Origin: Limonium bicolor
Taxonomy: Eukaryota > Streptophyta > Magnoliopsida > Caryophyllales > Plumbaginaceae
Assembly (NCBI GenBank): GCA_023374045.1
Contig: CM041779.1
Span: forward strand, 273,171,258 to 273,235,257
DNA length: 64,000 nucleotides
Direction of reading: 5' to 3'
Each line of letters starts with the position of its first letter. Within the stretch, counting starts at the first letter, position 1. Under the pieces are notes generated by a model. It made no database searches, was not told the DNA's origin, and saw only the letters and a program-made list of their open reading frames with translations. Both the position numbers and the translations under genes were made by a program. Shown in pieces: positions 12,257-24,630 of this stretch.

Positions 12257-13062
12257 AGGGAAGTCGAACACAAATTGGAGTGGAAGGATAGTTCAACACT
12301 GATGCTGATCACATCAGGGTTGGATGATTCTTGAAGCTCCCCTATAAGTGGTCACAAATAACCATGCTAAGAAAAGAAGCAAAGAGCATAAGTTGGACTT
12401 GGAGTTGTATGTGTTTTCAAAAGGATTTTGAATTGGTATTTATAAAACGTCGATAGATGCTTTACATAATTAAAGTTTTCTTACTTAACCTCACAAGGAA
12501 AATTTTAAATTTAAGTGATTGTTTTGATCTCCCAAAGGCACGGGGACGGAAGGTGTCCATCGCGACCGGGTTCTGCGGGATCACAGTGTATATCAAAGAT
12601 ATTTTTGATTGCTATACATGCTATGACATGTTGTGTGGTATGTGTAATAAATATTATTTTGACCTTGAGTTCCAGAAGTGTATGTTACCAAGACCTATGA
12701 GTCTAAATGTTGTTGTGTTACATAGACCTATGTGTCTAAAGGCTGTTATGTTATCAAGACCTATGTGTCTAAAGGCGGTTATGTTATCAGGACCTACGGG
12801 TGTAATTGTTGTTATGTTACCCAGACCAAGAGTCTAAGGGTTGTTACGTATGTGTAAATGTTGTTAAGATACCCGGACCATTGAGTCCGAGGTTATCATG
12901 TGAGTATGTTATGTTATGTATGGATGTGAATATGTACCCGGACCATTAAGTCCGAGGGTGTGATGTAAAGTGTGTTTGGTTATGGAAGTTTTATTTCTAT
13001 AAGTAATCCCCGTATTCTAATCTAATGATGTGTGGGAAGTGTAAACTTCGAGGACGAAGTTC
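12257..13062. other. Element A interior, right part
   Basis: Non-coding apart from the tandem repeat described separately. The last 40 bases (cttcgaggacgaagttc and the purine tract) match the 3' ends of the interiors of elements B and C, where the same sequence lies downstream of integrase. Confidence 0.6.
12684..12848 (+). repeat. 33-base tandem repeat, about five units
   Basis: Units start at 12684, 12717, 12750, 12783 and 12816, each with a core like gttaccaagacctatgagtc. Since 33 is a multiple of three, an open frame at 12457-12837 carries an 11-residue repeat, but nothing else supports it as a gene. Degenerate echoes (cccggaccattgagtccgag) continue to about 12960, close to the purine tract. 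Confidence 0.85.
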
Positions 13063-13079
13063 TTTTAAGGAGGGTAGAT
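13063..13079 (+). other. Element A polypurine tract
   Basis: ttttaaggagggtagat lies directly before the 3' LTR and is the expected start site of plus-strand DNA synthesis. Elements C and B have ttttaaggggggtagat and tctaaggggtagat at the same place. Confidence 0.8.
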
Positions 13080-16000
13080 TGAAATACCCCAAACCTTGAT
13101 ATGTGGTTTAATTATTAAACTATGGTATGTAAAGGCTAAAAAGTGCCTTAGAAACATCAGTGAACAAATTAAACCATAGTAAATGCAATAAAGCACTAAG
13201 ATGCAGTTTGAGCAAAAACATGCTCTAAGCTATGAGTGAACTTGGTTAGGACCCAAAGAGCCTACCAAGACTTAATAATATTCAATTATGATTTTATAAG
13301 GCTAATTAAGTCCTTAGGAAACCTTGGTAGACAATGAAACCAAACAAAACACAAATAAATACTTTAAGGTCAATATGGGCTAAAATGTGCTCTAAGCTTG
13401 GAATAAATTTTTATAAGACCTAATGGTCATACCTATGCCTTATAAATATGTTAATGAACATATTAAATCAATTACTAAAGAAAACCAAGCTTGAAAACAA
13501 GTTAGAACACAAAAAGTGCTTTAAGGAGTCTTAAAGCACGTTTTTGAAAAATTGTCTTGTAAATGAGTTTTGAATGGCTAAATGTCCATCATTACTCTTA
13601 AATATATATGTGTACTATATAATATCACATTTGGATTTCTATATCAATAGGAAATCAAAAATTTCACTTCTATGTGCCTTGTTTTTGTGAATAGTGATTT
13701 AATAAGCTAGTTTGTAACATATGTTATCATAAGTAATTAAATTGACAAATAAAGACTAAAGTACCCTTATGTAATAAAGGGGGCCGGTTTTCTTAAGTGT
13801 GTGACTCACCACTCTCTTGTTAATTTACTAAGAAAAGAAAGAATGACTAATTAATGTACTATTTGCTTTATAAGAACAAATATCTTCAAAAAGCAAAGTT
13901 TATCTTCATTCTCTCATTTCTTTCTCATTTCACATGGTTCCACTCTTCTTCAACCTCTCTTCTTCTTGTTCTCTCATGGTAATACTCACCACCACCATTA
14001 AACTCAAGCTTTGACCTCTTGTAAAATCTAACTCACTTGTCCAAATCAAAAACAAACACCACCAATCTCTTCCTCTCATCAAGCTCTTCATTCCTATCTT
14101 CTCAAGACTTTAAGAGCCCCATTTAGGTGCCATGGAGTTCCACCATTGAAGGAGCTTGAGCTTGTGTTTCTACATATTATTGATCTCCTTTGCTTCTAGG
14201 TAAGGAATCTCAAAGAAAAATCAAGTTTCTTCCATGTTTTTACCTTGACCGAAAATGCACATTAATGGTGCTCTTTGTGTGACTTTGTTCTAGCTTCATT
14301 CCAACCTTTCATGGACTAGGTGGAGTCCTCTCTTCATAGATATTCAAACTCTCTTCAAAGATCAAGGTAAAACAACTACATTAATGTTTTTGAAACAATG
14401 TAAAATTAGGGTTTACAATGAGATGAAGCTTAAAGCTTGAATACTCATTATGATGTTTGTATATTGTTTAGAACTTGACAAGGAATCAAATACCTTACCG
14501 GTTTTATAAGGAAACAAGAAAGAAGTTGTTTGGAAAAGAGGTAAATATACTAACCTAATGTTGTTTAATGCCTTAGGAAAATGAGCTTATAATGCTTGTT
14601 AAAACTACCTAAAGAGCAAATGGTGAATGACTTAGTAAAGTGTTCTCAAGAGACTAGTAAAAGAACATATGTCTTGTTGTATGTATTTGCAGGTCAAAGG
14701 CATATATATTGTGGAAATTCAGTGTTTAGGATTTATGCACTTTAAGGGCCTAAGAGCCATGTTATTTAAGGGCCTAAGTGCCAAGCAATTTAAGCTTATG
14801 CACTATATTGTGATGTAGTGCTAAATGTGCGAAGTTTGTGTATAAAATGTGTTTGATGGATTTTAGGTGTTCTTGAATGAAATAAGGTAAAAACCTAAGT
14901 GTTTGGATGTGAGTATATACAAGAGAAGCTATGGCCAAATTTGGAAAATGTATAAGAAGTTCTAAGTGGTTTAAACAAGTTTTGGTGAACTAGGATGTGT
15001 TAAAGGTGAACAAGTGTTTTTTTCTAGTGAATGAAACATGCAAAAAGGAGATTTAGTTAGTAAGAAACGAGGTTGAGAGATGATGTTAAGGTGTAGAGGA
15101 AACACCTTGGTATAGTGGTCATTATAGGTGAAATACCACCTAGAAATCTTAAGGAGAAAACATTCCAAGTGCTAGGAATTTTGTAAGAAATTTGTGAATG
15201 ATAAAATGGTTTTGGTGAGTGATTTAAAGAGTTAAGCATATGGCTAAAGGTGTGTTTGATGTGCCAAATGATTTTAGAACACATTAGGAGGCTTGAGGAA
15301 AAGTTTGGAGAAAATTTGACAAGTTTTGGACAACTTCTGGTGTTGTCCGACCCAGTGGTCCGACCCAGGGTGGGTCGGACAGCTCTGTTTTAGTCACCGG
15401 TTGGAGTTTCTGGAATGGTCCGACCCAGAGGTCTTGGGTCGGACATGGGTCGAACATGTGTGTTATAAGTCTCTGGAATGGTCCGACCCAGATGGTTGGG
15501 TCGGACATGGGTCGGACATGGGTATTTAAAAGACGGGAAAAGTTTCTGGAACGGTCCGACCCAGTTGTGGGTCGGACAGTGGGTCGGACGGCCCAAAATT
15601 TTGTAAAAAAAAACAAAACTATGTCTAAGGTTATGAGATGATGGGGATTATTAAGTAATGGTGTTATAAGATTACTAAGGACATGTTAAGCGAGTTATAA
15701 TGACAATTTAGTGGGGAAAAGTTGTATTGAGATGTAAAAGTAAAACAAGTTAAAATGTGAAGTTATGTAACTAAGTTAACGGGAAAGTTTTAAGCATTAG
15801 ACTTTAAACAATCATGTTACCCCGATGTTAATAAAAGTACATGTAATATTATCAATTGTTCGAGAATTGCTCGAGGAACATAAGTGGACATGGTAAAGTG
15901 GACTCCGGTGACAGGTATGGTTTTCTTGCAACCTGTGTCCTACCGGATTACACCGGCTTGTATGCCAATATGTTTTTCTGTATGTTTGCCACGTTGTAAG

Positions 16001-17495
16001 ATTAAACATGTAATGAGTTTACAGTAATTCATTTATGTGGCGTGTTCAACTCCGATACCATCTAACCTCGGAAGTGTTAACCTTAGTTAACTGAGTCTAG
16101 GATCACATGAGAGTTTGGTTTTCGGATTAAACGACCCGAACCTTGGGACGTTCTAACCACGGCTATGCGTGTGTTAATTGTGTGATATGTGTATGTGAAT
16201 GTAGGGATCTCCCTTGTGTGTTTAACCCAGTTGTAATACTGTATGGTGTGTAGATGTGATAGACTCCATAGTGGGGTTCTAACTAATATCTAAAAGTAAG
16301 TATGTACTAACAATGGTGAGGAATCCGGTTTGGCCGGTCGCGCGTTGTTTGGGAGTGGGTATCCTTCTTAGCCTTACCCTTCTCTCTGTTATGGTTGTTT
16401 CCCTCACGGGTTATGATCTCCCATTAGCTTATTCCAAAGCTTAGCTATTCTGACTTATGATCGGTTTAGGGGGAACATGTGTTTGTGTGGTGTGTTCGGG
16501 CCACCAAACCCGAACCATCTTAACTTAAGTTACTCGTCCGACTATTAGGACGGTAATGAGTGTTGTTGTTGTTGTATAACGAGCTTATCATGAGGGTGAC
16601 ATCATTCTCTAGGCTCACCAGTGAATTATCAATGTTTGGGTCGGTTCCTAAGAGAGCCGCTCCCGTTATGTTATGTGTTGTTGTTGTAATGCAATTTCTA
16701 TTGCGATGTTATTATGTGCACGTTGAAACGTGAAAAGTGTTGTTATGTGATGCATGTTATATGTTGTAAAATGTGGAGTATGTGGATCATGGATATGAAT
16801 CCCAGTTTGTGATAAGAGGCGTTTAAGGATAACCCGATTAATGGGTAGTTGTCGTCTATTAAGGAAGTAGCTCCATTAGAGGAGGAACACTCTAGGGGTA
16901 ATGAATACCATGAGTGACTTATCGAGTATGGATACGTTATCTGTTTGTTGAGCCCATTGAGGCGGAATGATTCGTGTTGTGTGTTTTAAGTTACATGTAT
17001 GATTTAAATATAATCAACCGCATGCTAAGACGACAAATAGTTGTGCGTGGCCCGGTAGCATGTGGGCTGCGGGATTACCATACCAGCAAAGGTGCTGAGC
17101 CCCTTGGGGGCCACCCTTTCTCTTCTGTTCCTATTTCAGGTACAAAGAGCTGGAAGCCGTTCGAGAGTAGGACGGGGTAGTCGTTGTACATGGGTAATCA
17201 TTTAAGTTGTATATCTACAGTAGGTGTAGTAAGACCGAAATTGTTATCGGCATTAGTTTGTGAATACTCGGTACAGTTGGAAGGTGTATGTTGTTTCTAT
17301 TCTTAATGGAAGGGTCAGTAATGTGTAGTCGCTCGGGAATCTAGTCCATCAGACCGGTACAATGTATATGTAATAGCCTTGTTAGCCACGTGGGTGGTTA
17401 ACGGCGTGTAACACCAACGAGTTAAGTAATGTGATGAAGTTTGTTTTTCCGCTGCAGTTTATTGTAAGTGTGTTAATGTTGGATGGGGTGTTACA
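13080..17495 (+). repeat. Element A 3' LTR
   Basis: 4416 bases, pairs with 3293-7694. Small differences include one additional gggtcggacat unit near 15508 in this copy and changes in copy number of short tgt/gttatgt runs near 16560 and 16740. It is followed by the target duplicate gcgac and the resumed CACTA-like sequence. Confidence 0.9.
15345..15589. repeat. Cluster of inverted gtccgaccc / gggtcggac motifs, second LTR copy
   Basis: Same cluster as at 5549-5782 with one more unit, showing that the array gains or loses copies. Confidence 0.8.
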
Positions 17496-19139
17496 GCGAC
17501 AGACAAAAATCGTCTCTTATTAGCGACGATAGAGAATGATTAACGACAAACTTTTTAGCGACGGATTGGTGACAGCATGGCAACGGATTTTGAGCGGGTG
17601 AGGTGGCGCCAAATTTTCTGGCCTCAACACCTCTATTAGCGACGGACTGGCGGTGATATTTCTGTCGCTATGTTAGCAAGGGACAATCGTCCATCACTGT
17701 CTCCTTTAAGATAAAAAAAAGAAAAAGAAAAGTTAGCGACAGAACAAGTATGTCGCCAATGCTAAGTAGAACGACGTCATTTTGGCTCTATCTGTTCTCG
17801 CTTGCGATTAAGTTAACTAATCAAAACGGCGTCATTTTGGTGTCATTTAGCGACAGACTGGCGACGAACCAGTTAGTCGATATCTGTTACCTAAATCAAA
17901 TGATGTGTCCGACTCTTTCTTCTTCTTTCTCTTTCTCCTTATTCTTTTATTCTTCTTCCTCATGAGTGCTGATGCTCCATCCGACTAGTCCGGCGATTTT
18001 AAGGCGCTTTCTGGCCACCAAACACCTACCGGAGTCAACCGCGACGACCTGCTATTGTTCTACACCGGTTCCACACACGATAAGTCCTTAAAACCCCAAA
18101 TCTATGGTTCTGGAGATTAATTTAGGGGAGTTCAAAAATCTACTTGGCATACCCAAATTTGTATGTTTTTGGCTGTTATTTTGTGCTATAATTTGCAATT
18201 AATAGATTTAATGATGTTGTGTGACAATTATGATTGTTTGATTTTTTGATGTTTTGAGTAAATCTAGGGTTACAATGCTATAAAACCTACATTAAGATAA
18301 ATAATTAGCTAAATTGGTTAATTAATTGTGTACGTTGATAATCTAATAATAGATGGAATGAATCTAGGAGTTGATGGAAGAAAATTTGTTGTTTGGTTAA
18401 ATAAAATTAATTGAGAAAATGTAGGAGTCATGGAAGACATATTTGTTGTTGATAGAGCTAAAGTGCATAAGTTTCTAATATGCTATTGATGTTTGAAAGT
18501 ACAGATTTAAACTATTAAGAAATTATTGCAATTATATATTAATGGAAAGTTTGAAATACAAGATAGTGGAATTAATTAACGAAATCAGTTGGTGGAAGAA
18601 AGTTTGGTGCATTACTTCACGAGATAGTTAATTGCTCCCGAGAAATTTCCCAAGTAAAATAAACTAAACATCCAACATCTAGAAAATGATAAATGGTTCT
18701 TTAAGTGAAAATGTCAAATGGTTCTTGATATGATCGATAAATAGATATTTATTTTTTAAAGGAACAATCGATCAGTAGAAGTTGATAGCTATAGACATAG
18801 TAGTCGAGTATATCAATATCTTTATGATGTAACTTGATATGATCGATGATTCAAATTGTTTGATTTATTGTATGATATACTGGATATTGTGTTGATAACC
18901 TATTGGGTACTATTGATAACCCATTTATTACTGAGTCGTGCTTGTGGGATGCTTATAAATAAGCAGAAACGTAAAAAAACAAGGGAGACTATGTCAATTA
19001 AAAAAACATTATAAGTTTAAACTAATATAGTATTCGTTTAGTATAGGTATGAGACCCGGCCTACTAAGGTTCAACATGTTGAAATGATGAAGCAAATGAT
19101 TTCAAATGCTGTTGGTGAGGTTTGAGAAGAATTGAGGGA
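17496..19139 (+). mobile_element. Probable CACTA transposon, continuation after element A
   Basis: From 17501 to about 17880 there are repeated gcgacgg, gcgacaga and tagcgacg words in both orientations, the pattern of CACTA subterminal repeats. Beyond that is AT-rich DNA without a long frame. Near 19050-19139 a short stretch reads like decayed coding sequence (a run beginning VEMMKQMISN, followed by a stop), possibly transposon-derived. Element B cuts it at 19140. Neither a transposase domain nor the right terminus is seen. Confidence 0.45.
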
Positions 19140-22100
19140 TGTTAAAATACCCCAAAATTAATTGCCTCAATTAATAAGAAGTTAATTTAAATAAAAAGGA
19201 AATTATCATTAATTAGACATCTAATGATCAATATTCATTATGAAATATTACTATAAAAATGTATAGTCCAAGATGGACAATAAATTATACATAAATTCCG
19301 TAAACAAGTAGAGAACATAACTAAGGAGAAATAAACTCCTAAAATCAACTAAACATGTAATACATCAATACATGTAAAAGTACCACAAACAATATGAAAA
19401 GATTTTATAAATTATTTTATATAACCGAAACTAAATTCCTAGGGTGTTAACCATTTTAATACACTAATTTAAGAAAGAAATAATATATGTCATAATATAA
19501 CATATAAACTTAACCTTATGTACAATAATTAAGTGTAACATTAATATAATGTTAAAAAATTTGCAATTTTCCCTCCAAAGAAATGGTAGCCAGCTGCACA
19601 AATTCAAAAAGGAAGAAAAAAGTCAATGTTAGGCAAATAAAAATAAGATGACAAGTACATGTAGCTTACACACCTAACCTTGTAATGATGCCAGCTTTAT
19701 CTCACAAATATCTTCCTTCTCCTCTCACAATCCCCCAAATCAGCAACCATCCCTTTCTCATTTCCGTATTCAGCCGTAGAAGATAAGGAGGAAAGAAGAA
19801 TAAAGAAAGGAGGAAAGAGAAGGAAGTTGTACTTGCTTGGAATAAACAAATGCATTACAGGAAAATCCTACTCTACATAACACACCAACCCTTATTCTCC
19901 TCTCTTTCCTGTTGGCACCAACTAAGTCAGCCCTTCCTTCTCTTGTTCCAGCCGTAGGTAAGCAGCCCTTCTCCCTTCTTCTTCTACTTTTGAGCTCCGT
20001 TGAAGAGTTAAGTGTTTTTAGCTCATTTTAACTCCAAATCTCTTCATTTCATCTTCTATGATCAAGCTTCATCCATCTCCATTCATTGAGGCCGAAAATA
20101 AGCTCCATTAAGGGCTGTGGGAAACTGGAAAACAAACTGGAAAAAGAGGGAACACGTTCAACACAAACCAAAGGTAAAATGTGCTCTAAGCTCTCATCCC
20201 TTCACATGTCTTGTTTTGACTGAAAATACCACACCCCTTTGACTCCATTTCCTTCATTCTTTCCATGGAGCAGACCTTGACAGCACCAAACTCCAAATAG
20301 GCTGAAAGCACTACTAGTTTCACCTATGGTAATGTTTTTGTGCTTTAAGCTTTCTACCCTTATTTAAGAAGTATAGAAGAGGTTTTAATCCTTGAACTTT
20401 TTCCCTAGTGTCATTGCCATAATCTTAAGCCATTGAGCCTTCCAAAACCGAGCTCAACCAAGGAGGAAACAAGTGGGAAATCTACTTTGAGAAGGTTAAC
20501 TCTTAAGCTAATTTTTAGTGGTTAAAGCTTCATTAAGCCTTAAAACTGTACATAAAATTAAGTGAACCCCTTCTGAATATTTAGGGCCAAAAATACGAGA
20601 GTTCAAGCTACAAAGCTCCGTGGAAAAATATTAAGAGGTAAAACTCTTTAAACTAGAATTTAATGTCATTTTGGTAAGTTTTTGGGTTGTATAAATAAAG
20701 GCCGGGAGCCTACTGTGTATAATGATTTCTTTTGAGATATTATTGTGTTTAAGACAAATTTATAACATTAAGATGATTTGCAAGATTAATATGAACAAAG
20801 TAATATGTAAAAGGGGGATAAAATGTAATTTTTGTGAACTATGGGTTAGTATTGTTTATGGCCAAAAAATTGTTGTGTTAAATGGCTTATAATGACCTAT
20901 TTATGTTTATCGAATTATATTATAAATTTTGGATAGGTGGAAATAATAAGGTTTGAACACTTAAGTAACAAGTTTAGTAAGTTATGTGGTTAAAATGCAA
21001 TTTTTATAAAGTTTGGGGTATAAACTGTACTTGGCCGAGAATATTCTATAACCACGGGCCCTTAATGACCTAAATATGTATATAAACATATGTTATAAGT
21101 TTTGGAATGATTAGTTAAGTTTAAGGAATTTAAATGACAAGATATAAAGTTTTAGAGGTGTTAAAATGAATTATATAAAAATCTAGGTACAAACAATAAT
21201 TTTGGTAAAAGTAAGTACTTAGGAACATAAATATAAATATTGGTGAATATAGGTGCTAAGTAATAGTTTATAAAGAAAATATAGTTTTTAAGGAATTTTA
21301 AACCTTATAAGTATTAAAATGAATAAAAGATTCATTAATGGGGTCAATTTGTAATTAAGTAAATTATGAAGTGTTACAACTGTAGAAAAGCCGAAATGGG
21401 GCTGCTTGGTAGATTGGAATATTAAAAATGAATTTTATAAGTTAAAGTGCCTAAATGTAAATTAATAATAAAAAGGGGGTAAATTCGTAATTTATGGGAA
21501 TTATGGTCAAGGGAGTAATTTGGTGGTCAACCTTGACCAATAATGAGGTTTGACCAAAATAAAATAAAAGGAGTAATTAAATTGGTGATTTAATAAAGTA
21601 TTAGGTTAAAATGAAATTTATAAAACTACATGGGGTTTTTGTGTAATTTCTTAAAATAGGGTCCTTGAATGTAATTTAAATGACCAGTAGGGTCTGTTTG
21701 GAATTTGTATGAATTTTGGACGATTTTGGTGATTTAATAAATTATGGAATATAATATATAGTTTTAAGGTTAAATTGTAACAATTATAAAACTTATGGGG
21801 TTAAAATGTAATTAACCAAATAATGGGGTTAAAACCGAGAATAAAAGACCTTAGGGGTCTGTTATGGATTTAGAATAATTGTTGTATTGATTTTAGAATT
21901 AAATAAATTAATATGTATAATATAAAGTTCTAAGTATTAAATTGTAAGTTATGAACTAAAAGTGGGTTACAATGTAATTAATAAAAGTCATGGGTGACTA
22001 ATGTAAAAACCAAACAGTTGGGGGTCTGTTTAAGAATAAACAAAATTGGATAAAACTTTGGGTTGTAAATTAAATAAGGTTAAAGGGTAACAAATATAAT

Positions 22101-24355
22101 ATTTGTGGTGGTTTAGTAATTAATCAAAAAGTTAATGGGTAGGAAATGAGGTTTCCAAAAATTAGAGAGGTGCTGGACAATTTAGAAAAGAATATTATAT
22201 ATTTATAATATAAGGTTGGAAATGAAATAGTGTGACAATGTATTAAGGTATGAGAGAGTATGTTGTAAGAGGGTTAAATAATATTAATTATACCTTATAA
22301 ACAATCACATAAAATGATGAGATTAAATGAAAGAATTTGGAAGTATAATATATGGTTAGAAACCTTATGATATAAGGAACATTATAATGTATAAAATACA
22401 TTGTATAATATTAAGGTAAATCCTTAATAAAAGATTTGTGAATAAATAACATAAATAGAATTATAAAGTCCTACACATGAAATAACACAAGGGAGTTATT
22501 ATATAAATCAGTTTTATAATTCATGTAGGATGGTATGGAGACAAGAATTATAATATAAGGTTGGGAACCCTATAAAGTTAAAAGAAATAACATAATGTGT
22601 TATGAAATTACATGTAACAATATATACAACTAAGATTATAATCTTAGTAAGTAATACGTAAATACTAAAATGTTGCAAGTTAATATATCTCACATTAAAT
22701 GATCGGACATCATCATTATAAGTTGGAATTATAATTCACTTCGAATTATCTTTAAATATATGGAATGAGTGGAAACGATTATTAAATCATAATCAATGAG
22801 TTAAAGTTATATTATAAGTGGAGATTCATTATCACGTGTATGCTACTACATAAAATAACGAATTGTTTAGATAACCTCGAATCACCGTTTAATAACCGGA
22901 AGAAATAATGAACATACGGGGTTAGGGTACCGGGGGTATTAGCTCTGTATTAATATACCGTATTAGCCAGTGTTAGTCGTATTAATGCGATTCGGTATAT
23001 GCATGTATGTAAACCAGTACTTCGAGGGATAGCTGGGGAATGTGAATCGTCACACTAGCAATTACTTCGGTGAACAGTATGTTAATTGTGTGGTCTGAAC
23101 GTCCTGAGGGTTTCCTTGGGTCCAGACGTTGTGTGTTTACCTGTTAAGAGTGAAATCTATGATTTATGCATGTGAGCATGTAAATTGCATTACTTGACAC
23201 CATTGCATTTTATTGTACGCGAACGTCTTTTAGACTAGAGGTTTACACATCTAAACTAGAAATGACTTAGATGACCTTTAGGTATCACGAGAACCTAATT
23301 GTCAGTCAAGTGATGTAGTCTTAAGCCTAGAGATTTGATCTTAGGTTAATGGTTAAAAGAACTTAGTTACATGATGGTTTGGAGGAGAAAATCCAGTTAG
23401 CCTCGACTAACTGGTTGCGTAACATGATCACTACGAGGGACTACTATCAAGAGTCGCTCAAGGAAATTCATACATCCACATTCGATGATGGTAGAGGGCA
23501 CTACTGTTGGTGCAGGCTTCGGCCGAATTGGACGCCTTCAAAGGAAAATAAGATAAGTCCAGGACCAAAGGGTCGGCTGGCAAATGGTTCCATTTATTGG
23601 TTCCCAAGGACTACCGTCCAGTGTTTTCAAACACTAACAAGTTATTAAGGGTGTCCTAACTTGACACCCAAAGTGGTAATTAATTGATTGGTTAAGTGGT
23701 TGGTTAAAGGAATAATTAGGCTTTAAGGCCGAGTAACGAGAACGGTTAGTTAAAACGCGTGTCTCGTTTGGTATTGTTATTGATCCATTGGTTGATTATG
23801 TGGTGATTTTATTGGATGATCTGATGTGTGTTTATTTAAGCATTTACAACTACTTATTGTTATTGTAAATTGGAAAAGAATGAAACGAACTGCATGTTAA
23901 GATGGCTAAATGACCTAAGGGATCCGATTGATTCTAAGATTACACTTTAGCATACTAGCATAGTTTGTTGAGCCCGTTTGGATCAACACATTACAGGTTG
24001 TTGATCGGGCCGCGAAGCCGAAGTGCGGGACGCTGGGTAGTTAGCGTATTTTGAGATATCACACTTTTAGACTTTATATGCATTATGTTATGGAGATTCT
24101 GATGTATTTTGGATTAGTAGCTCACTTGTTCGGTTTTGGAACGGTATTGTAATTTATGGATGGTCAGTTTCTGGTCGTCACAGCGGCTATATGTATTATG
24201 TTTAGTTTGACGGTATGAGGTTGCTTAGTTACTCACAAGGGTGAGTGACGACATGTAACACCAATGCGATAGTTAGTTTAAATTTCTGCTGTGAATTCCG
24301 TCTTTAATTATGCTACGACTTACGATAATACGAGATTAGGATTAGGGGTGTTACA
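19140..24355 (+). repeat. Element B 5' LTR
   Basis: About 5.2 kb, from tgttaaaatacccc to ggggtgttaca, followed by the primer site. The head matches the partial 3' LTR at 39759-40365 over its full length with moderate divergence, so B is old. The exact first base is uncertain because the first bases of the two copies differ (tgttaaaata and tgaaatacc). Short frames inside, such as 89 codons at 23379-23648, resemble no protein. Confidence 0.8.
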
Positions 24356-24360
24356 AAAAG

Positions 24361-24373
24361 TGGTATCAGAGCG
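24361..24373 (+). other. Element B primer binding site (initiator tRNA-Met)
   Basis: tggtatcagagcg follows the LTR end after five bases and leads into agagcggtactccgctct, the same kind of overlapping stem seen in A and C. Confidence 0.87.
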
Positions 24374-24579
24374 GTACTCCGCTCTGATGACAAGATACTG
24401 AGTCAAGAACAGTGAGCATAGGAATTTTGTGAATACGGGAATGTCTTTGAAGATCCGTGACTTAGAGAAGTCTTAGGAATACCTTTAACGTTAGGAAATC
24501 AGCCTTACTGGCACATTTGTGAACGTGAATGAAATTATGGCATAGTACCGAGTAGTAACTATAACTTAATATCTTATAG

Positions 24580-24630
24580 ATGTCGAGGAGTGGTAGAGGC
24601 CGTGGGGCCGGCAAAGGGCGTGGTGGTGAG
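24580..24630 (+). CDS. gag: Element B Gag, first 17 codons (split gene)
   Basis: The ATG at 24580 opens MSRSGRGRGAG, an arginine/glycine-rich start like element C's MSGRGGRRGQ. After codon 17 (GAG) the frame meets the end of a reverse-strand LTR. The last five bases, gtgag, are repeated at 33412-33416, and the same frame continues at 33417. This fixes both the Gag start and the insertion point. The frame after the insertion hits a TAG at 33573, so Gag was also lost by mutation. Confidence 0.85.

Larger units (their letters stand above)
3293..17495 (+). mobile_element. Element A: complete LARD-like non-autonomous LTR retrotransposon
   Basis: Two near-identical LTRs of about 4.4 kb flank a 5.4 kb interior, bounded by the 5-base target duplication gcgac (3288-3292 and 17496-17500). 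The LTRs open tgaaatacccc and close gtgttaca. A primer site for initiator tRNA-Met follows the left LTR and a purine tract precedes the right LTR. No Gag, protease, RT, RNase H or integrase motif is seen in any frame, so it must have been moved in trans. Primer region, purine tract and LTR head match those of coding elements B and C, which suggests a relative of these as helper. The small number of differences between the two LTRs points to a fairly recent insertion. Confidence 0.9.

Noticed and set aside
11928..12302. 124-codon frame across the TRIM
   Set aside because: It reads through LTR, primer site and LTR of a non-coding element on the opposite strand.
12457..12837. Repeat protein from the 33-base array in element A
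   Set aside because: The 11-residue periodicity follows from the DNA repeat length. The rest of the frame shows no coding pattern and the element has no other genes.
12684..12848. CRISPR-like array
   Set aside because: The units are contiguous with no unique spacers, and the window is a plant genome.
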